DNA of 64,000 nucleotides from Mycobacterium sp. 852002-51057_SCH5723018 (GTDB lineage: Bacteria > Actinomycetota > Actinomycetes > Mycobacteriales > Mycobacteriaceae): positions 1 to 64,000 of the forward strand of contig NZ_LZIR01000059.1 of the NCBI RefSeq assembly GCF_001667035.1. The letters are read 5' to 3'. The position numbers and the translations under genes were made by a program. Shown here in pieces: positions 40,497 through 48,847 of the stretch. Below the pieces are notes generated by a model. It was not told the DNA's origin. It did no database searches and worked only from the letters and a program-made list of their open reading frames with translations. Position 1 is the stretch's first letter. Every line of letters begins with the position of its first letter.

Positions 40497-41726
40497 GTGA
40501 GTACGGCGCTCGATGGTGTGCGCGTGCTCGACCTGACGCACGTTCAATCCGGCCCCTCGGCCACGCAGATGCTGGGCTGGCTGGGCGCAGACGTCATCAA
40601 GCTCGAGGCGCCAGGCAAGGGAGATGTCACCCGCACACAGCTTCGCGACATCGCGGGGGTGGACAGCCTCTACTTCGCGATGCTCAACTGCAACAAACGC
40701 AGCGTCACCCTCAACATGAAAAGTGATGAGGGCAAGGAGATCTTCACCCGACTGGTGTCCGGTGTCGATATCCTCGTCGAAAACTTCGGCCCGGGCGTCG
40801 TCGACCGCTTCGGCTTCAGCTGGGCGCGGCTGCAGGAGATCAACCCGCGGCTCATCTATGCCTCGATCAAGGGATTCGGCCCCGGCAAGTACTTCAACTT
40901 CAAAGCCTACGAAATCATCGCGCAGGCAATGGGCGGCTCAATGGCCACAACCGGCTTCCCGGACGGGCCGCCCACCGCCACGGGTGCACAGATCGGCGAC
41001 TCAGGTACCGGAATCCATTTGGTGGCAGCAATTCTTGCCGCGCTTTACCAGCGCACCAACACCGGCCGGGGACAGCGTGTCGAGGTCGCGATGCAAGATG
41101 CCGTGCTCAACCTTTGTCGGGTGAAGCTGCGCGATCAGCAACGACTCGTCCGCGGCTCGCTGCATGAATACCCCGACGAGTGCTTCAGTGACGAGGTGCC
41201 GCGCTCGGGGAACGCCTCCGGAGGCGGGCAGCCGGGATGGGCGGTTAGAACCAAGGGCTGCGGGCCTAATGACTACATCTACATCATCGTCCAGCCCGCC
41301 GTGTGGGCCCCGCTCGCGGAGCTGATCGGCCGGCCTGAGCTGGCCGACCACCCCGATTGGGCGCGGCCCGAAGATCGACTCCCGAAGCTGGACAAGGTGT
41401 TTGCCCTTATCGAGGACTGGAGCCAACGCCACACCAAATGGGAGGCGATGGAGGCGCTCACCGCCCTGAACGTCCCCTGCGGCCCGGTGCTCAGCACCAA
41501 AGAACTCATCGAGGACGAGACCCTGGCCGAACTCGGCATGATCGTCACCGTCGATCACCCCGAGCGCGGGCCGTTCAAGACCGTCGGCAGCCCACTTCGG
41601 CTCTCGGACTCACCGGTGACCATCACTCGTTCGCCGATGCTAGGCGAGCACACGGAAGGCATCTGCACAGAGCTCGGCTACTCGCCAGAACAGCTGCGGC
41701 TGTTCAAAAGTGCCGGAGTCATCTGA
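40497..41726 (+). CDS. Second class III CoA-transferase (Frc-like)
   Basis: This 409-residue paralogue of the frc product starts at GTG 40497. The catalytic Asp168 is in QIGDSGTGIH, and the stretch [20 protein letters not shown] is shared with the first copy, so both derive from one family. Differences in the glycine loop (GNASGGGQPGW) and the C-terminal half suggest a different CoA donor, for example acetyl-CoA or succinyl-CoA, as in YfdE/UctC-type oxalate transferases. It precedes a short ORF and the second transporter. Confidence 0.88.
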   Translation: MSTALDGVRVLDLTHVQSGPSATQMLGWLGADVIKLEAPGKGDVTRTQLRDIAGVDSLYFAMLNCNKRSVTLNMKSDEGKEIFTRLVSGVDILVENFGPGVVDRFGFSWARLQEINPRLIYASIKGFGPGKYFNFKAYEIIAQAMGGSMATTGFPDGPPTATGAQIGDSGTGIHLVAAILAALYQRTNTGRGQRVEVAMQDAVLNLCRVKLRDQQRLVRGSLHEYPDECFSDEVPRSGNASGGGQPGWAVRTKGCGPNDYIYIIVQPAVWAPLAELIGRPELADHPDWARPEDRLPKLDKVFALIEDWSQRHTKWEAMEALTALNVPCGPVLSTKELIEDETLAELGMIVTVDHPERGPFKTVGSPLRLSDSPVTITRSPMLGEHTEGICTELGYSPEQLRLFKSAGVI

Positions 41727-41791
41727 ACGCTCGGCGCTGACTGTTCAGGAACGGCTAACGATTCACTGGCTCGGGGGAAGAGGACCCGGTT

Positions 41792-41962
41792 ATGGGAGAT
41801 GGCGGCGCGGCACCCGGTTCGAGACCGACGTGGGTGCTCGCTGGCCGGCCCTGGTACAGGGTTCCGGGCGAAGCGCGCGACGTCCACTGGACGGACGTGA
41901 TCACTGGACGTGCACCGCCCGAGGTGGGGCGCCTCCAAACCCTCTGCAAGCGCAACCAGTAG
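41792..41962 (+). CDS. Short ORF (56 residues) in the oxalate island
   Basis: ATG at 41792 with GGGGGAAGAGG upstream opens a 56-codon frame ending TAG at 41962. The protein is MGDGGAAPGSRPTWVLAG at its start and has several Trp, Pro and charged residues (RPWYRVPGE, DVHWTDVITGR), with no hydrophobic membrane segment. About three quarters of its codons end in G or C, consistent with a real gene. I do not recognise it. It lies between the second CoA-transferase and the second transporter, on the same strand, 65 bases after one and 66 before the other, so an operon is likely. Confidence 0.5.
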   Translation: MGDGGAAPGSRPTWVLAGRPWYRVPGEARDVHWTDVITGRAPPEVGRLQTLCKRNQ

Positions 41963-42028
41963 TCCAATCGCCGCCGCCGTTCGGCGCGCACAGCCTCCTC
42001 CCCGCTCTTATTCGAAAGTGAGTCCACG

Positions 42029-43411
42029 ATGTCTTCAACCCTCGCAACCTATCGCGAGATAGCCGACGCGAACGGACGCGTCTATCGCGTCGGAGAAAGT
42101 GACCGGGATCTTCTCGGCAGATCCCGGGCTTCAATGGTTTGGCTGCCATGGATCGCCATGATGGCAGTCAGCGTCTTCGAGTACGGCTATGGCGCGGCCG
42201 CAGACACTTTGAGGCACGCGCATGGTTGGAGCCTTGCCCAGACATTCTGGCTGCTCTCAATGTGGGCGGTGTTTCAGGCAGCCGTCGCCTACCCCGCCGG
42301 CCGGCTCCGCGAAAAGGGCATCACCTCCGCCAGGTCCACCATGCTGGCCGCCGCGGTGCTCTCCGGGGTTGGCTTCATCACGGTTGCGCACAGCAGCAAT
42401 CTGCTGCTCGCCTTTCTCGGCTTTGCCGTGTGCGGCGGGTGCGGCGTGGGTTTGGTGTACTCGACGGGGATCACCATTGTGGGCAAGTGGTACCCAGAAC
42501 GGCGAGGGGCCAAAACAGGTTTCGTCTGTGGGGGATTCGCCTACGGGGCAGTGCCGTTCATCTTCATTTTCAGCTACGCTCTGCGCCCGAACACCTACGT
42601 ATGGGTCCTCGACTTAGTGGGTGCTTTCATGCTGGTGGTCGTCGCGGTATGTGGCGCCTACTTCCAAGACCCGCCGAAGAATTGGTGGCCGGCAGAGGTC
42701 GACCCGTTGCACAACGCGGCCGCCAACGAATCCCACACCAGGAGCCTGAGAAAAAACCCTCCTGCCGTCCGGCAGTACACACCGCCCGAGGCCATAAAGA
42801 CTGGCATGCTGCCCCTGATGTGGGTGTCGTTGGGAATCACCACCGGCGTTTCCCTCTTCGGCATCAGCTATATGGTCCCGTTCGCCAAACACCTTGGTTT
42901 TGGAGCGCTGATAGTGGCGTCCTCGGCCGGCGCCCTCTCGGTCATCAACGGCGTCGGCCGGGCCGCGACCGGCTTGGTCTCCGACCGGATCGGACGTAAG
43001 CAGACCCTGCTCGTCGTGCTGCTCGTATCGGTCGTGGCGCTCATCGGCCTCCTCTACACCGGCCTGGCCAAAAACCAGATCGCTTTCATTTTCTTCGCCG
43101 TGCTCGTGGGATTTGGCGGCGGCGCCTTCTATCCGTTGTTCGCCACCCTGACCACCGACTACTTCGGCGAAAACAACAACGCCAGCAACTACGGAATCGT
43201 CTACAGCGCGAAGCTGGTGGGCTCCGTGCTCGGAATTGGTGTGGGCGCGAGCGTGATTGATGCGTGGGGCTACACCGGAGCCTATTGGGTGGCCGCGGCA
43301 AGCGCGCTGCTCTCAGCGATCACCGCGGCGCTCCTGAGACAGCCGGGCCGCCGGGCAAGGGGCGCCGAGGAGGGGGGCTTGCTTGCTCAGGCCACGCCCT
43401 CGGCTCCTTGA
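42029..43411 (+). CDS. MFS transporter, oxalate/formate antiporter (OFA) type, copy 2
   Basis: This 460-residue 12-segment carrier starts at ATG 42029. It shares leader and loop motifs with copy 1 (RVYRVGESDRDLLGRSRASMVWLPW, GKWYPERRGAKTGFV, TDYFGENNNASNYGIVYSAKLVG), and a SDRIGRKQTLLVVL loop. The similarity indicates duplication or parallel acquisition within one module. The C-terminal tail overlaps the convergent gntR gene by 25 bases. Confidence 0.9.
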   Translation: MSSTLATYREIADANGRVYRVGESDRDLLGRSRASMVWLPWIAMMAVSVFEYGYGAAADTLRHAHGWSLAQTFWLLSMWAVFQAAVAYPAGRLREKGITSARSTMLAAAVLSGVGFITVAHSSNLLLAFLGFAVCGGCGVGLVYSTGITIVGKWYPERRGAKTGFVCGGFAYGAVPFIFIFSYALRPNTYVWVLDLVGAFMLVVVAVCGAYFQDPPKNWWPAEVDPLHNAAANESHTRSLRKNPPAVRQYTPPEAIKTGMLPLMWVSLGITTGVSLFGISYMVPFAKHLGFGALIVASSAGALSVINGVGRAATGLVSDRIGRKQTLLVVLLVSVVALIGLLYTGLAKNQIAFIFFAVLVGFGGGAFYPLFATLTTDYFGENNNASNYGIVYSAKLVGSVLGIGVGASVIDAWGYTGAYWVAAASALLSAITAALLRQPGRRARGAEEGGLLAQATPSAP

Positions 43412-44112
43412 GCGGCTTCTTGACGTCGTTGGTGATACGTCTCGCGGGTGCGTTCGGTGTGTCGGCGCATCAGGTCGCCGGCACGCCTGCCGCTGCGCGC
43501 GGCGATGGCGGTGATGAGCTCTGCGTGTTCGTCCCAGGCGTCTTTGCCACGGGTCAGGGCAATCGGCTGGTAATACCAGCGCACCCGGCGGCCGACCTGG
43601 GCGATCAGATCGGCCAGCACGCTGTTGCCCGACATGGAAACGATGTGGGCGTGCAGGGCATCGTTGGCGGCGACCAGGTCGTCCGTGCTGCCGCCCGCGA
43701 GCGCCTTTTCGCCGGCACGGTGCAGCTCCCACAGGCGCTCTACCGCTGGCGGCTTGGCCTGACGCGCGGCCAGCCGGGCCGACTCGGCCTCTAGCAGGGT
43801 GCGTACGGCCAGCAGTTCATCCGCCTCGGCGTCGGTGGGCACATGTACGAAAGCGCCCAAGGCGGGACGCAGGTCTACCCACCCCTCACTTTGCAAGCGT
43901 TGCAACGCTTCTCGAACCGGTTGTCGACTGACTCCGAGCTCGACCGCCAGTTCGTTTTCCACCAGGTGCTGGCCGGGCTGCAGCTCACGGGTCACGATCA
44001 TCTCGACAAGCGCTTCGTAGGCCGCCTCGCGCAAGGGTGCCGGACGCTCCAAACGCATTCGTCCGCCGGCCGGCGATCCACCGCTTGCTTCCCTCGCCCG
44101 GATTGACACCAT
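43387..44112 (-). CDS. GntR-family regulator with FCD effector domain
   Basis: The ATG at 44112 follows AAGGAAAGG and gives 241 residues; the ATG at 44145 would add 11. The winged helix (PLREAAYEALVEMIVTRELQPGQHLVENELAVELGVSRQPVREALQRLQ) lies at about residues 23-75. The C-terminal FCD domain has the expected Asp/His metal-binding set (NDALHAHIVSMSGN, HAELITAI, HTERTRETYHQ). GntR-FCD proteins bind short palindromes such as the one repeated in this island. Two such sites lie upstream of this gene, which suggests autoregulation. Confidence 0.9.
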   Translation of the reverse strand: MVSIRAREASGGSPAGGRMRLERPAPLREAAYEALVEMIVTRELQPGQHLVENELAVELGVSRQPVREALQRLQSEGWVDLRPALGAFVHVPTDAEADELLAVRTLLEAESARLAARQAKPPAVERLWELHRAGEKALAGGSTDDLVAANDALHAHIVSMSGNSVLADLIAQVGRRVRWYYQPIALTRGKDAWDEHAELITAIAARSGRRAGDLMRRHTERTRETYHQRRQEAAQGAEGVA

Positions 44113-44172
44113 GAAGCCTTTCCTTGCTCTCGTCGTTGTGCCCATGACAGTTGCCGCACTGGAGACTCTCAG

Positions 44173-44185
44173 GTATTCAGCATAC
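44173..44185. promoter_or_regulatory. GntR-type operator, proximal to gntR
   Basis: GTATTC-A-GCATAC is a 6-1-6 palindrome with one mismatch. It lies about 60 bases upstream of the gntR start, where an autoregulatory operator would be expected. Confidence 0.55.
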
Positions 44186-44270
44186 AGTTCACAGCATCCA
44201 AAATGCAGCCACGACGCTGTGACCTGTGCGGCAGACCCGGTCAACGGATGGGTCCTCGAGCCCGGCGATT

Positions 44271-44283
44271 GGATACAGAATAC
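44271..44283. promoter_or_regulatory. GntR-type operator, distal to gntR
   Basis: GGATAC-A-GAATAC is a weaker 6-1-6 match with two mismatches, about 100 bases from the proximal site. A looped dimer binding both is possible. Confidence 0.4.
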
Positions 44284-44522
44284 AGCTTGCTGGAGGAGTA
44301 GCCGCAATTCGGTGGGCGGCGCGCCGGACGGGCTGTCTGCGCGGCTAGGTAGTCACGGTCACGGCCTCAGGCGACGGCGGGTACGCGCTCGCCCGGACCG
44401 GGCCAGGCACGCGCAGCATGGGCGGCAAAGCGCTGGAACCGAAGGCGTCCTGGCGGCGAAATGGCGGCGGAATGGCGGATGTGCGGTGGAACGCGCGAAA
44501 ACGTGTTGCGCCGAGCCGTTGT

Positions 44523-44555
44523 GCACTCCCGGGCCGACGGTGGGTGCGGGAGTGC
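44523..44555 (-). terminator. Hairpin downstream of fdh
   Basis: Inverted arms GCACTCCCG (44523-44531) and CGGGAGTGC (44547-44555) enclose a 15-base loop. On the minus strand it starts about 35 bases after the fdh stop, so it probably ends the pntAa-pntAb-pntB-fdh transcript. Confidence 0.6.
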
Positions 44556-44589
44556 CCAACGGCGGCTATCGGCCTGGACCGACCCGGTG

Positions 44590-45765
44590 CTACCCCACCT
44601 CGGAGGTGGCTCTGGCCGTGTACGAGCGCGCTCCCACACCGGCTAAGGCGCCCCCGTCGACTATGAGGTATTCATCCCGGATGGGCTTTCCGGAAAAGTA
44701 GCACTCCAGGATTTCCCGGGTACCGGCCGCATACCGGGCTTGCGCCGACAACGTGGACCCCGAGATGTGCGGCGTCATGCCGTGATGAGGCATAGTCCGC
44801 CACGGGTGGTCGGCCGGTGCCGGCTGCGGATACCACACGTCGCCGGCGTAGCCGGCCAACTGCCCGCTCTGCAGGGCGCGAACGATCGCCTCCTGGTCAC
44901 AAATGAGCGCCCGTGCCGTATTGATAAGGTATGCACCGCGTTTCATCGTGGCGATCAGCTCGTCGTTGAATAACCCACGAGTTTCGGGGTGCAGCGGAGC
45001 GTTGATGGTCACGACATCGAGGTGGGGAACCATGTCCTGCACGCTCGGGTGATAGGTGAGGTTCAGTTGTTGCTCGACGTCGCCGGGCAGCCGGTGCTTG
45101 TCGGTGTAGTGCAGATGGACGTCAAACGGCGCGAGCCTGCGCAGCACCGCCAGCCCTATTCGACCGGCGGCGACGGTGCCGACGTGCATTCCCTCGAGAT
45201 CGTAAGAGCGTTGCACGCAGTCCGCGATGTTCCAGCCGCCGTCGATGACCCATTGGTAGGACGGCAGGTAGTTGCGGACCTGCGACAGGATCATCATGAC
45301 GACATGCTCGGCGACGCTGATGCTGTTGCAGAACGTGACTTCAGCCACCGTGATGCCGTGGTCGATCGCGGCATCCAGGTCGTAGTGATCGGAACCGATT
45401 CCGGCGGTGACGGCCAGCTTGAGTTTGGGAGCGCGCGCGATTCGCTCGGCAGTCAGGTAGGCGGGCCAGAAGGGTTGGGATATCACCACTTCGGCGTCGG
45501 AAAGGTGCTGATCGAAGACCGAATTGGAGCCTTCTTTGTCCGAGGTCACGACGAATTCGTGGCCGAGGTCCTCGAGATAGGAGCGCAGCCCCAGTTCTCC
45601 GGAAACGCTGCCGAGCAATGCGCCGGGCGCGAAGTCGATCGCCGACGGGGTGGGCAGGGTTTGGCCGTCCGGGTAGCGGTCCAGCCGAGGCAGGCCTTGA
45701 CGCGGGTACGCGGTGGGGTAACCGGTGACCGGGTCGTCGTAGAGCACACACACCACTTTTGACAT
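44590..45765 (-). CDS. fdh: NAD-dependent formate dehydrogenase
   Basis: This 391-residue D-2-hydroxyacid-dehydrogenase-fold enzyme oxidises formate to CO2 with NAD+. It is very similar to the Pseudomonas sp. 101 enzyme. The active-site residues are all present at one position higher than in that protein: Asn147 (CNSISVAEH), Arg285 (INTARA), Gln314 (QPAPADHPWR) and His333 (MTPHISG). Asp222 in YTDKHR indicates NAD+ rather than NADP+. The ATG at 45765 follows AGGAAAGGA. It lies downstream of the transhydrogenase genes on the same strand and would burn the formate released by Frc/Oxc. Confidence 0.96.
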   Translation of the reverse strand: MSKVVCVLYDDPVTGYPTAYPRQGLPRLDRYPDGQTLPTPSAIDFAPGALLGSVSGELGLRSYLEDLGHEFVVTSDKEGSNSVFDQHLSDAEVVISQPFWPAYLTAERIARAPKLKLAVTAGIGSDHYDLDAAIDHGITVAEVTFCNSISVAEHVVMMILSQVRNYLPSYQWVIDGGWNIADCVQRSYDLEGMHVGTVAAGRIGLAVLRRLAPFDVHLHYTDKHRLPGDVEQQLNLTYHPSVQDMVPHLDVVTINAPLHPETRGLFNDELIATMKRGAYLINTARALICDQEAIVRALQSGQLAGYAGDVWYPQPAPADHPWRTMPHHGMTPHISGSTLSAQARYAAGTREILECYFSGKPIRDEYLIVDGGALAGVGARSYTARATSEVG

Positions 45766-45867
45766 AGATACTCGATTCCTTTCCTATCGCCGGATCTCGG
45801 CTCTTTTCTGCCGCCGCGCTGACGTGGCGGTCAAGCTTGTGCGCCCACGCACGCTATTGCCGTGCAG

Positions 45868-47256
45868 TCACAGGACTTTGAGTTCGGCGGTGATCTCGGC
45901 GACGGAAGCCTTGGCGTCGCCGAAGAGCATCGATGTCTTGTCGTTGAAATACAGCTCGTTCTCGATGCCGGCGAACCCCGGATTCATCGAACGCTTGAGC
46001 ACTATGACCGACCTTGCATGGTCCACATTGAGAATCGGCATGCCATAGATCGGCGAGGAGGCATTCGACCGGGCGGCGGGATTTGTCACATCGTTGGCAC
46101 CGATCACCAGAGCCACGTCGGTCCGGCTGAACTCCCCGTTGATGTCGTCCATCTCTTTGAGCTGTTCGTAGGGAACGTCGGCTTCGGCGAGCAAAACGTT
46201 CATGTGGCCGGGCATTCGACCCGCGACAGGGTGAATGGCGTGGCGTACCTCTACGCCCCGCCCCTCGAGCAATCCGGCCATTTCGCGCACCGCGTGCTGG
46301 GCTTGCGCGACGGCCATACCGTAGCCGGGCACGATGATCACCTGGTTGGCATAACCCATCTGCAACGCCGCGTCGGCCGCGGTGGTCTGCCGCACCGGCT
46401 GGTTGGCGGGGTCGCCCTCGGCGCCCGTGCCGGTGCCGGTGCCCCCGAACCCTCCAGCGACGATGGCCGGTATCGATCGGTTCATCGCCTTTGCCATCAG
46501 GTTTGTCAGGATCGTGCCTGAGGCACCGACGATCATGCCCGCGACGATCATCGCGGTGTTGTCCAGCTCCAATCCCGTTGCCGCGGCGGATAATCCGGTC
46601 AGCGCGTTGAGCAGCGAGATCACCACCGGCATGTCGGCGCCCCCGATCGGCAACACCACCATCACGCCGAGCACCGCCGCCGAGAGCAGGACACCGATGA
46701 ACAGAAGCTGTGATTGTCCACCCCATCCGATGGCCACGGCACACGTGACCGAGGCCGCCAGCAGCACGAGGTTCAGCGGCTGTTGTGCTCGCCCCAGCCC
46801 GATCGGCCGGCCCGGCAGAACCTCTTGCAACTTCCCGAAAGCGATGAGCGAGCCCCAAAAGGACACCGAACCGACAATCGCAGCGAACAGCGAAGCGATG
46901 GCCACATACGCCGGCGCCAAGACGTAGCCGTGACTGTCGCGGAACTCCACCCAGGAGACCAAGGCCACCGCTCCGCCGCCAACTCCGTTGAACAGCGCCA
47001 CCATCTGGGGCATTGCGGTCATTTTCACCCGCCGCGCCGACGGCACGCCGATGACCGAACCGAGGGCCAGCCCGAGCACAATCAGCCACCAGTTGCTCGT
47101 CCCGGGCGCCAGCAACGTTGCCACGATCGCAAGCACCATGCCGACGCCGGCGGTCACGTTGCCGCGCGCCGCACTGCGTGGTCCCGTCAAACCCATGAGG
47201 CCGTAGATGAACAGCGCGAAAGCGACGATGTAGAGAACCGCGATGAGCTCACTCAC
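45868..47256 (-). CDS. pntB: Proton-translocating NAD(P) transhydrogenase, beta subunit
   Basis: This 462-residue protein has an N-terminal membrane domain of about eight or nine segments and a soluble NADP(H)-binding C-terminal domain (IIVPGYGMAVAQAQHAVREM, and later DVALVIGANDVTNPAA). It drives hydride transfer from NADH to NADP+ using proton entry. It starts at GTG 47256 and follows pntAb after four bases. Confidence 0.95.
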   Translation of the reverse strand: MSELIAVLYIVAFALFIYGLMGLTGPRSAARGNVTAGVGMVLAIVATLLAPGTSNWWLIVLGLALGSVIGVPSARRVKMTAMPQMVALFNGVGGGAVALVSWVEFRDSHGYVLAPAYVAIASLFAAIVGSVSFWGSLIAFGKLQEVLPGRPIGLGRAQQPLNLVLLAASVTCAVAIGWGGQSQLLFIGVLLSAAVLGVMVVLPIGGADMPVVISLLNALTGLSAAATGLELDNTAMIVAGMIVGASGTILTNLMAKAMNRSIPAIVAGGFGGTGTGTGAEGDPANQPVRQTTAADAALQMGYANQVIIVPGYGMAVAQAQHAVREMAGLLEGRGVEVRHAIHPVAGRMPGHMNVLLAEADVPYEQLKEMDDINGEFSRTDVALVIGANDVTNPAARSNASSPIYGMPILNVDHARSVIVLKRSMNPGFAGIENELYFNDKTSMLFGDAKASVAEITAELKVL

Positions 47257-47260
47257 GGGC

Positions 47261-47566
47261 TTAGGCGACCTTTCCTGGTTGAGCTGTCGGCTTTTTCTTG
47301 AACATGCCGAGCATGCGGTCGGTCACCAGGAAACCGCCCACGACGTTGATGGCGCCGAACGCGATCGCGATCACCAGCAGGATCCGGTCGAACGGATCGG
47401 ACGCCGACCGCCCCAGCAGCACCAGGCCGGCGATCAGGACGATGCCGTGAATCGCGTTGGTACCGGACATGAGCGGCGTGTGCAGCGTGTTGGGCACCTT
47501 GGAGATGACGGTGAAGCCGACGAAGCCGGCCAGCAGCAGGATCGCCAGGTTGGACAGCAGAGTCAT
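47261..47566 (-). CDS. pntAb: NAD(P) transhydrogenase, alpha subunit part 2 (membrane)
   Basis: This 101-residue protein has three hydrophobic segments, with a conserved VPNTLHTPLMSGTNAIHGI stretch between the first two, which is typical of the split alpha subunit. It forms the membrane channel together with PntB. Its ATG overlaps the pntAa stop by four bases. Confidence 0.93.
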   Translation of the reverse strand: MTLLSNLAILLLAGFVGFTVISKVPNTLHTPLMSGTNAIHGIVLIAGLVLLGRSASDPFDRILLVIAIAFGAINVVGGFLVTDRMLGMFKKKPTAQPGKVA

Positions 47567-48657
47567 CGGACCTCCGTCAACTGTGCGCTGGATTTGGTTA
47601 TGCAGCAGGCGCCAAAGATCTCGTCGGCCTCATCGGCCGTGGCGTCGCCACCGGCCAGCAGGTGCTCGAGCAGGGCGTGAACGTTTCGCGCGTAGAGTTC
47701 GCTCGCGTGCTCGGGCATGGTAGCCGGCAGGTTCAGCGGTGACGCGATGGTGACGTCGTGGCGAACTACGGTTTCGCCGGGCGCGGTGAGTTCGCAGTTG
47801 CCCCCCGCTTCGCCGGCGAGGTCGACGATCACACTGCCCGCCCGCATCAGGCGCACCGCCTCGGCGGTGACGAGGATGGGTGCGGGACGGCCGGGCACCA
47901 GGGCGGTGGTGATCACCACGTCGAAGCGCGAGATCGCCTCCGTGAGGCGCTGTTGCTGCTCGGCCTGCTCCTCTGTCGTCAGCGCCCGGGCGTACCCCCC
48001 TACGCCCGTCGCTTCGACGCCGAGCTCGAGCCATTGTGCGCCAAGTGATTGCACTTGCTCGGCGACCTCGGGTCGGACGTCGAATCCGGTGGTGCGCGCG
48101 CCCAGTCGTTTCGCTGTCGCCAGCGCCTGAAGCCCGGCGACGCCGACACCAAGCACCAGAACCGTGGCCGGTTTCACGGTTCCGGCGGCCGTGGTCATCA
48201 TCGGAAAAAAGCGCGTAGAGCATTGGGCGGCGCACAGCACCGCTTTGTATCCGGCCACGTTGGCCTGCGAGGACAGCGCATCCATGGTCTGCGCGCGGGA
48301 GATCCGGGGGACGGCTTCCATCGCCAAGCCCGTGACTCCTGCCAGTCGCAGCTGCTGCCCGAGCTCCGGTCGCGTGCGCGGTGCGAGGAATCCGACCAGG
48401 GTTGATCCGCGCTTCAATCGGTCGATCTCTGCGGCGGTCGGCGGATTGACCTTGACGACAATGTCGGCCGACCAGGGATAACCGATCGTGGCTCCGGCCT
48501 TTTCGTAATCGTCGTCGCCGATGAGCGCTCCCGCTCCCGCGCCCGCCTCGACGACGACGGCATGGCCGGCGCGATGCAAGCCCTCGATAACTTTGGGTAC
48601 CAACGCGACTCGCCGCTCGCCGACAGTGGTTTCCCGGGGCACTCCGATTACCGACAT
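47563..48657 (-). CDS. pntAa: NAD(P) transhydrogenase, alpha subunit part 1 (NAD-binding)
   Basis: This 364-residue soluble domain I protein is related to alanine dehydrogenase (IGVPRETTVGERRVALVPKV; VLVLGVGVAGLQALATAKRLGA; QSLGAQWLELG). It binds NAD(H). The ATG at 48657 follows GAAAGAAGGAT. It is the first gene of the operon pntAa-pntAb-pntB-fdh. M. tuberculosis has its only pnt set elsewhere (Rv0155-Rv0157), so this is likely a second, pathway-dedicated copy. Confidence 0.94.
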   Translation of the reverse strand: MSVIGVPRETTVGERRVALVPKVIEGLHRAGHAVVVEAGAGAGALIGDDDYEKAGATIGYPWSADIVVKVNPPTAAEIDRLKRGSTLVGFLAPRTRPELGQQLRLAGVTGLAMEAVPRISRAQTMDALSSQANVAGYKAVLCAAQCSTRFFPMMTTAAGTVKPATVLVLGVGVAGLQALATAKRLGARTTGFDVRPEVAEQVQSLGAQWLELGVEATGVGGYARALTTEEQAEQQQRLTEAISRFDVVITTALVPGRPAPILVTAEAVRLMRAGSVIVDLAGEAGGNCELTAPGETVVRHDVTIASPLNLPATMPEHASELYARNVHALLEHLLAGGDATADEADEIFGACCITKSSAQLTEVR

Positions 48658-48766
48658 ATCCTTCTTTCCTTGGCTGTGGCCGGGAGAACGCTCGGGGCGG
48701 CGCCAGATCTGTCCATTCGTCAGCAGACCAATGCAACACCGAGGATGGACTTAAGGTACCGGCACC

Positions 48767-48779
48767 GCATACTGTATGC
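48767..48779. promoter_or_regulatory. GntR-type operator between pntAa and the PanE-like gene
   Basis: GCATAC-T-GTATGC is a perfect 6-1-6 palindrome in the 190-bp divergent promoter region, 110 bases from the pntAa start and 69 from the PanE-like start. It can serve both directions. Confidence 0.72.
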
Positions 48780-48847
48780 AATCATCAATTCCGGGACGGG
48801 GCCTTGGCGCTCGCGACGAGTGCATCGGTATGCGGTGAGGAGTCAGC

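Larger units (their letters stand above)
44113..44589. promoter_or_regulatory. gntR upstream region with two operator-like sites
   Basis: This 477-bp stretch between gntR and the fdh stop shows no supported gene. It holds two sites related to the island palindrome and, near the fdh end, a hairpin terminator. Confidence 0.6.
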
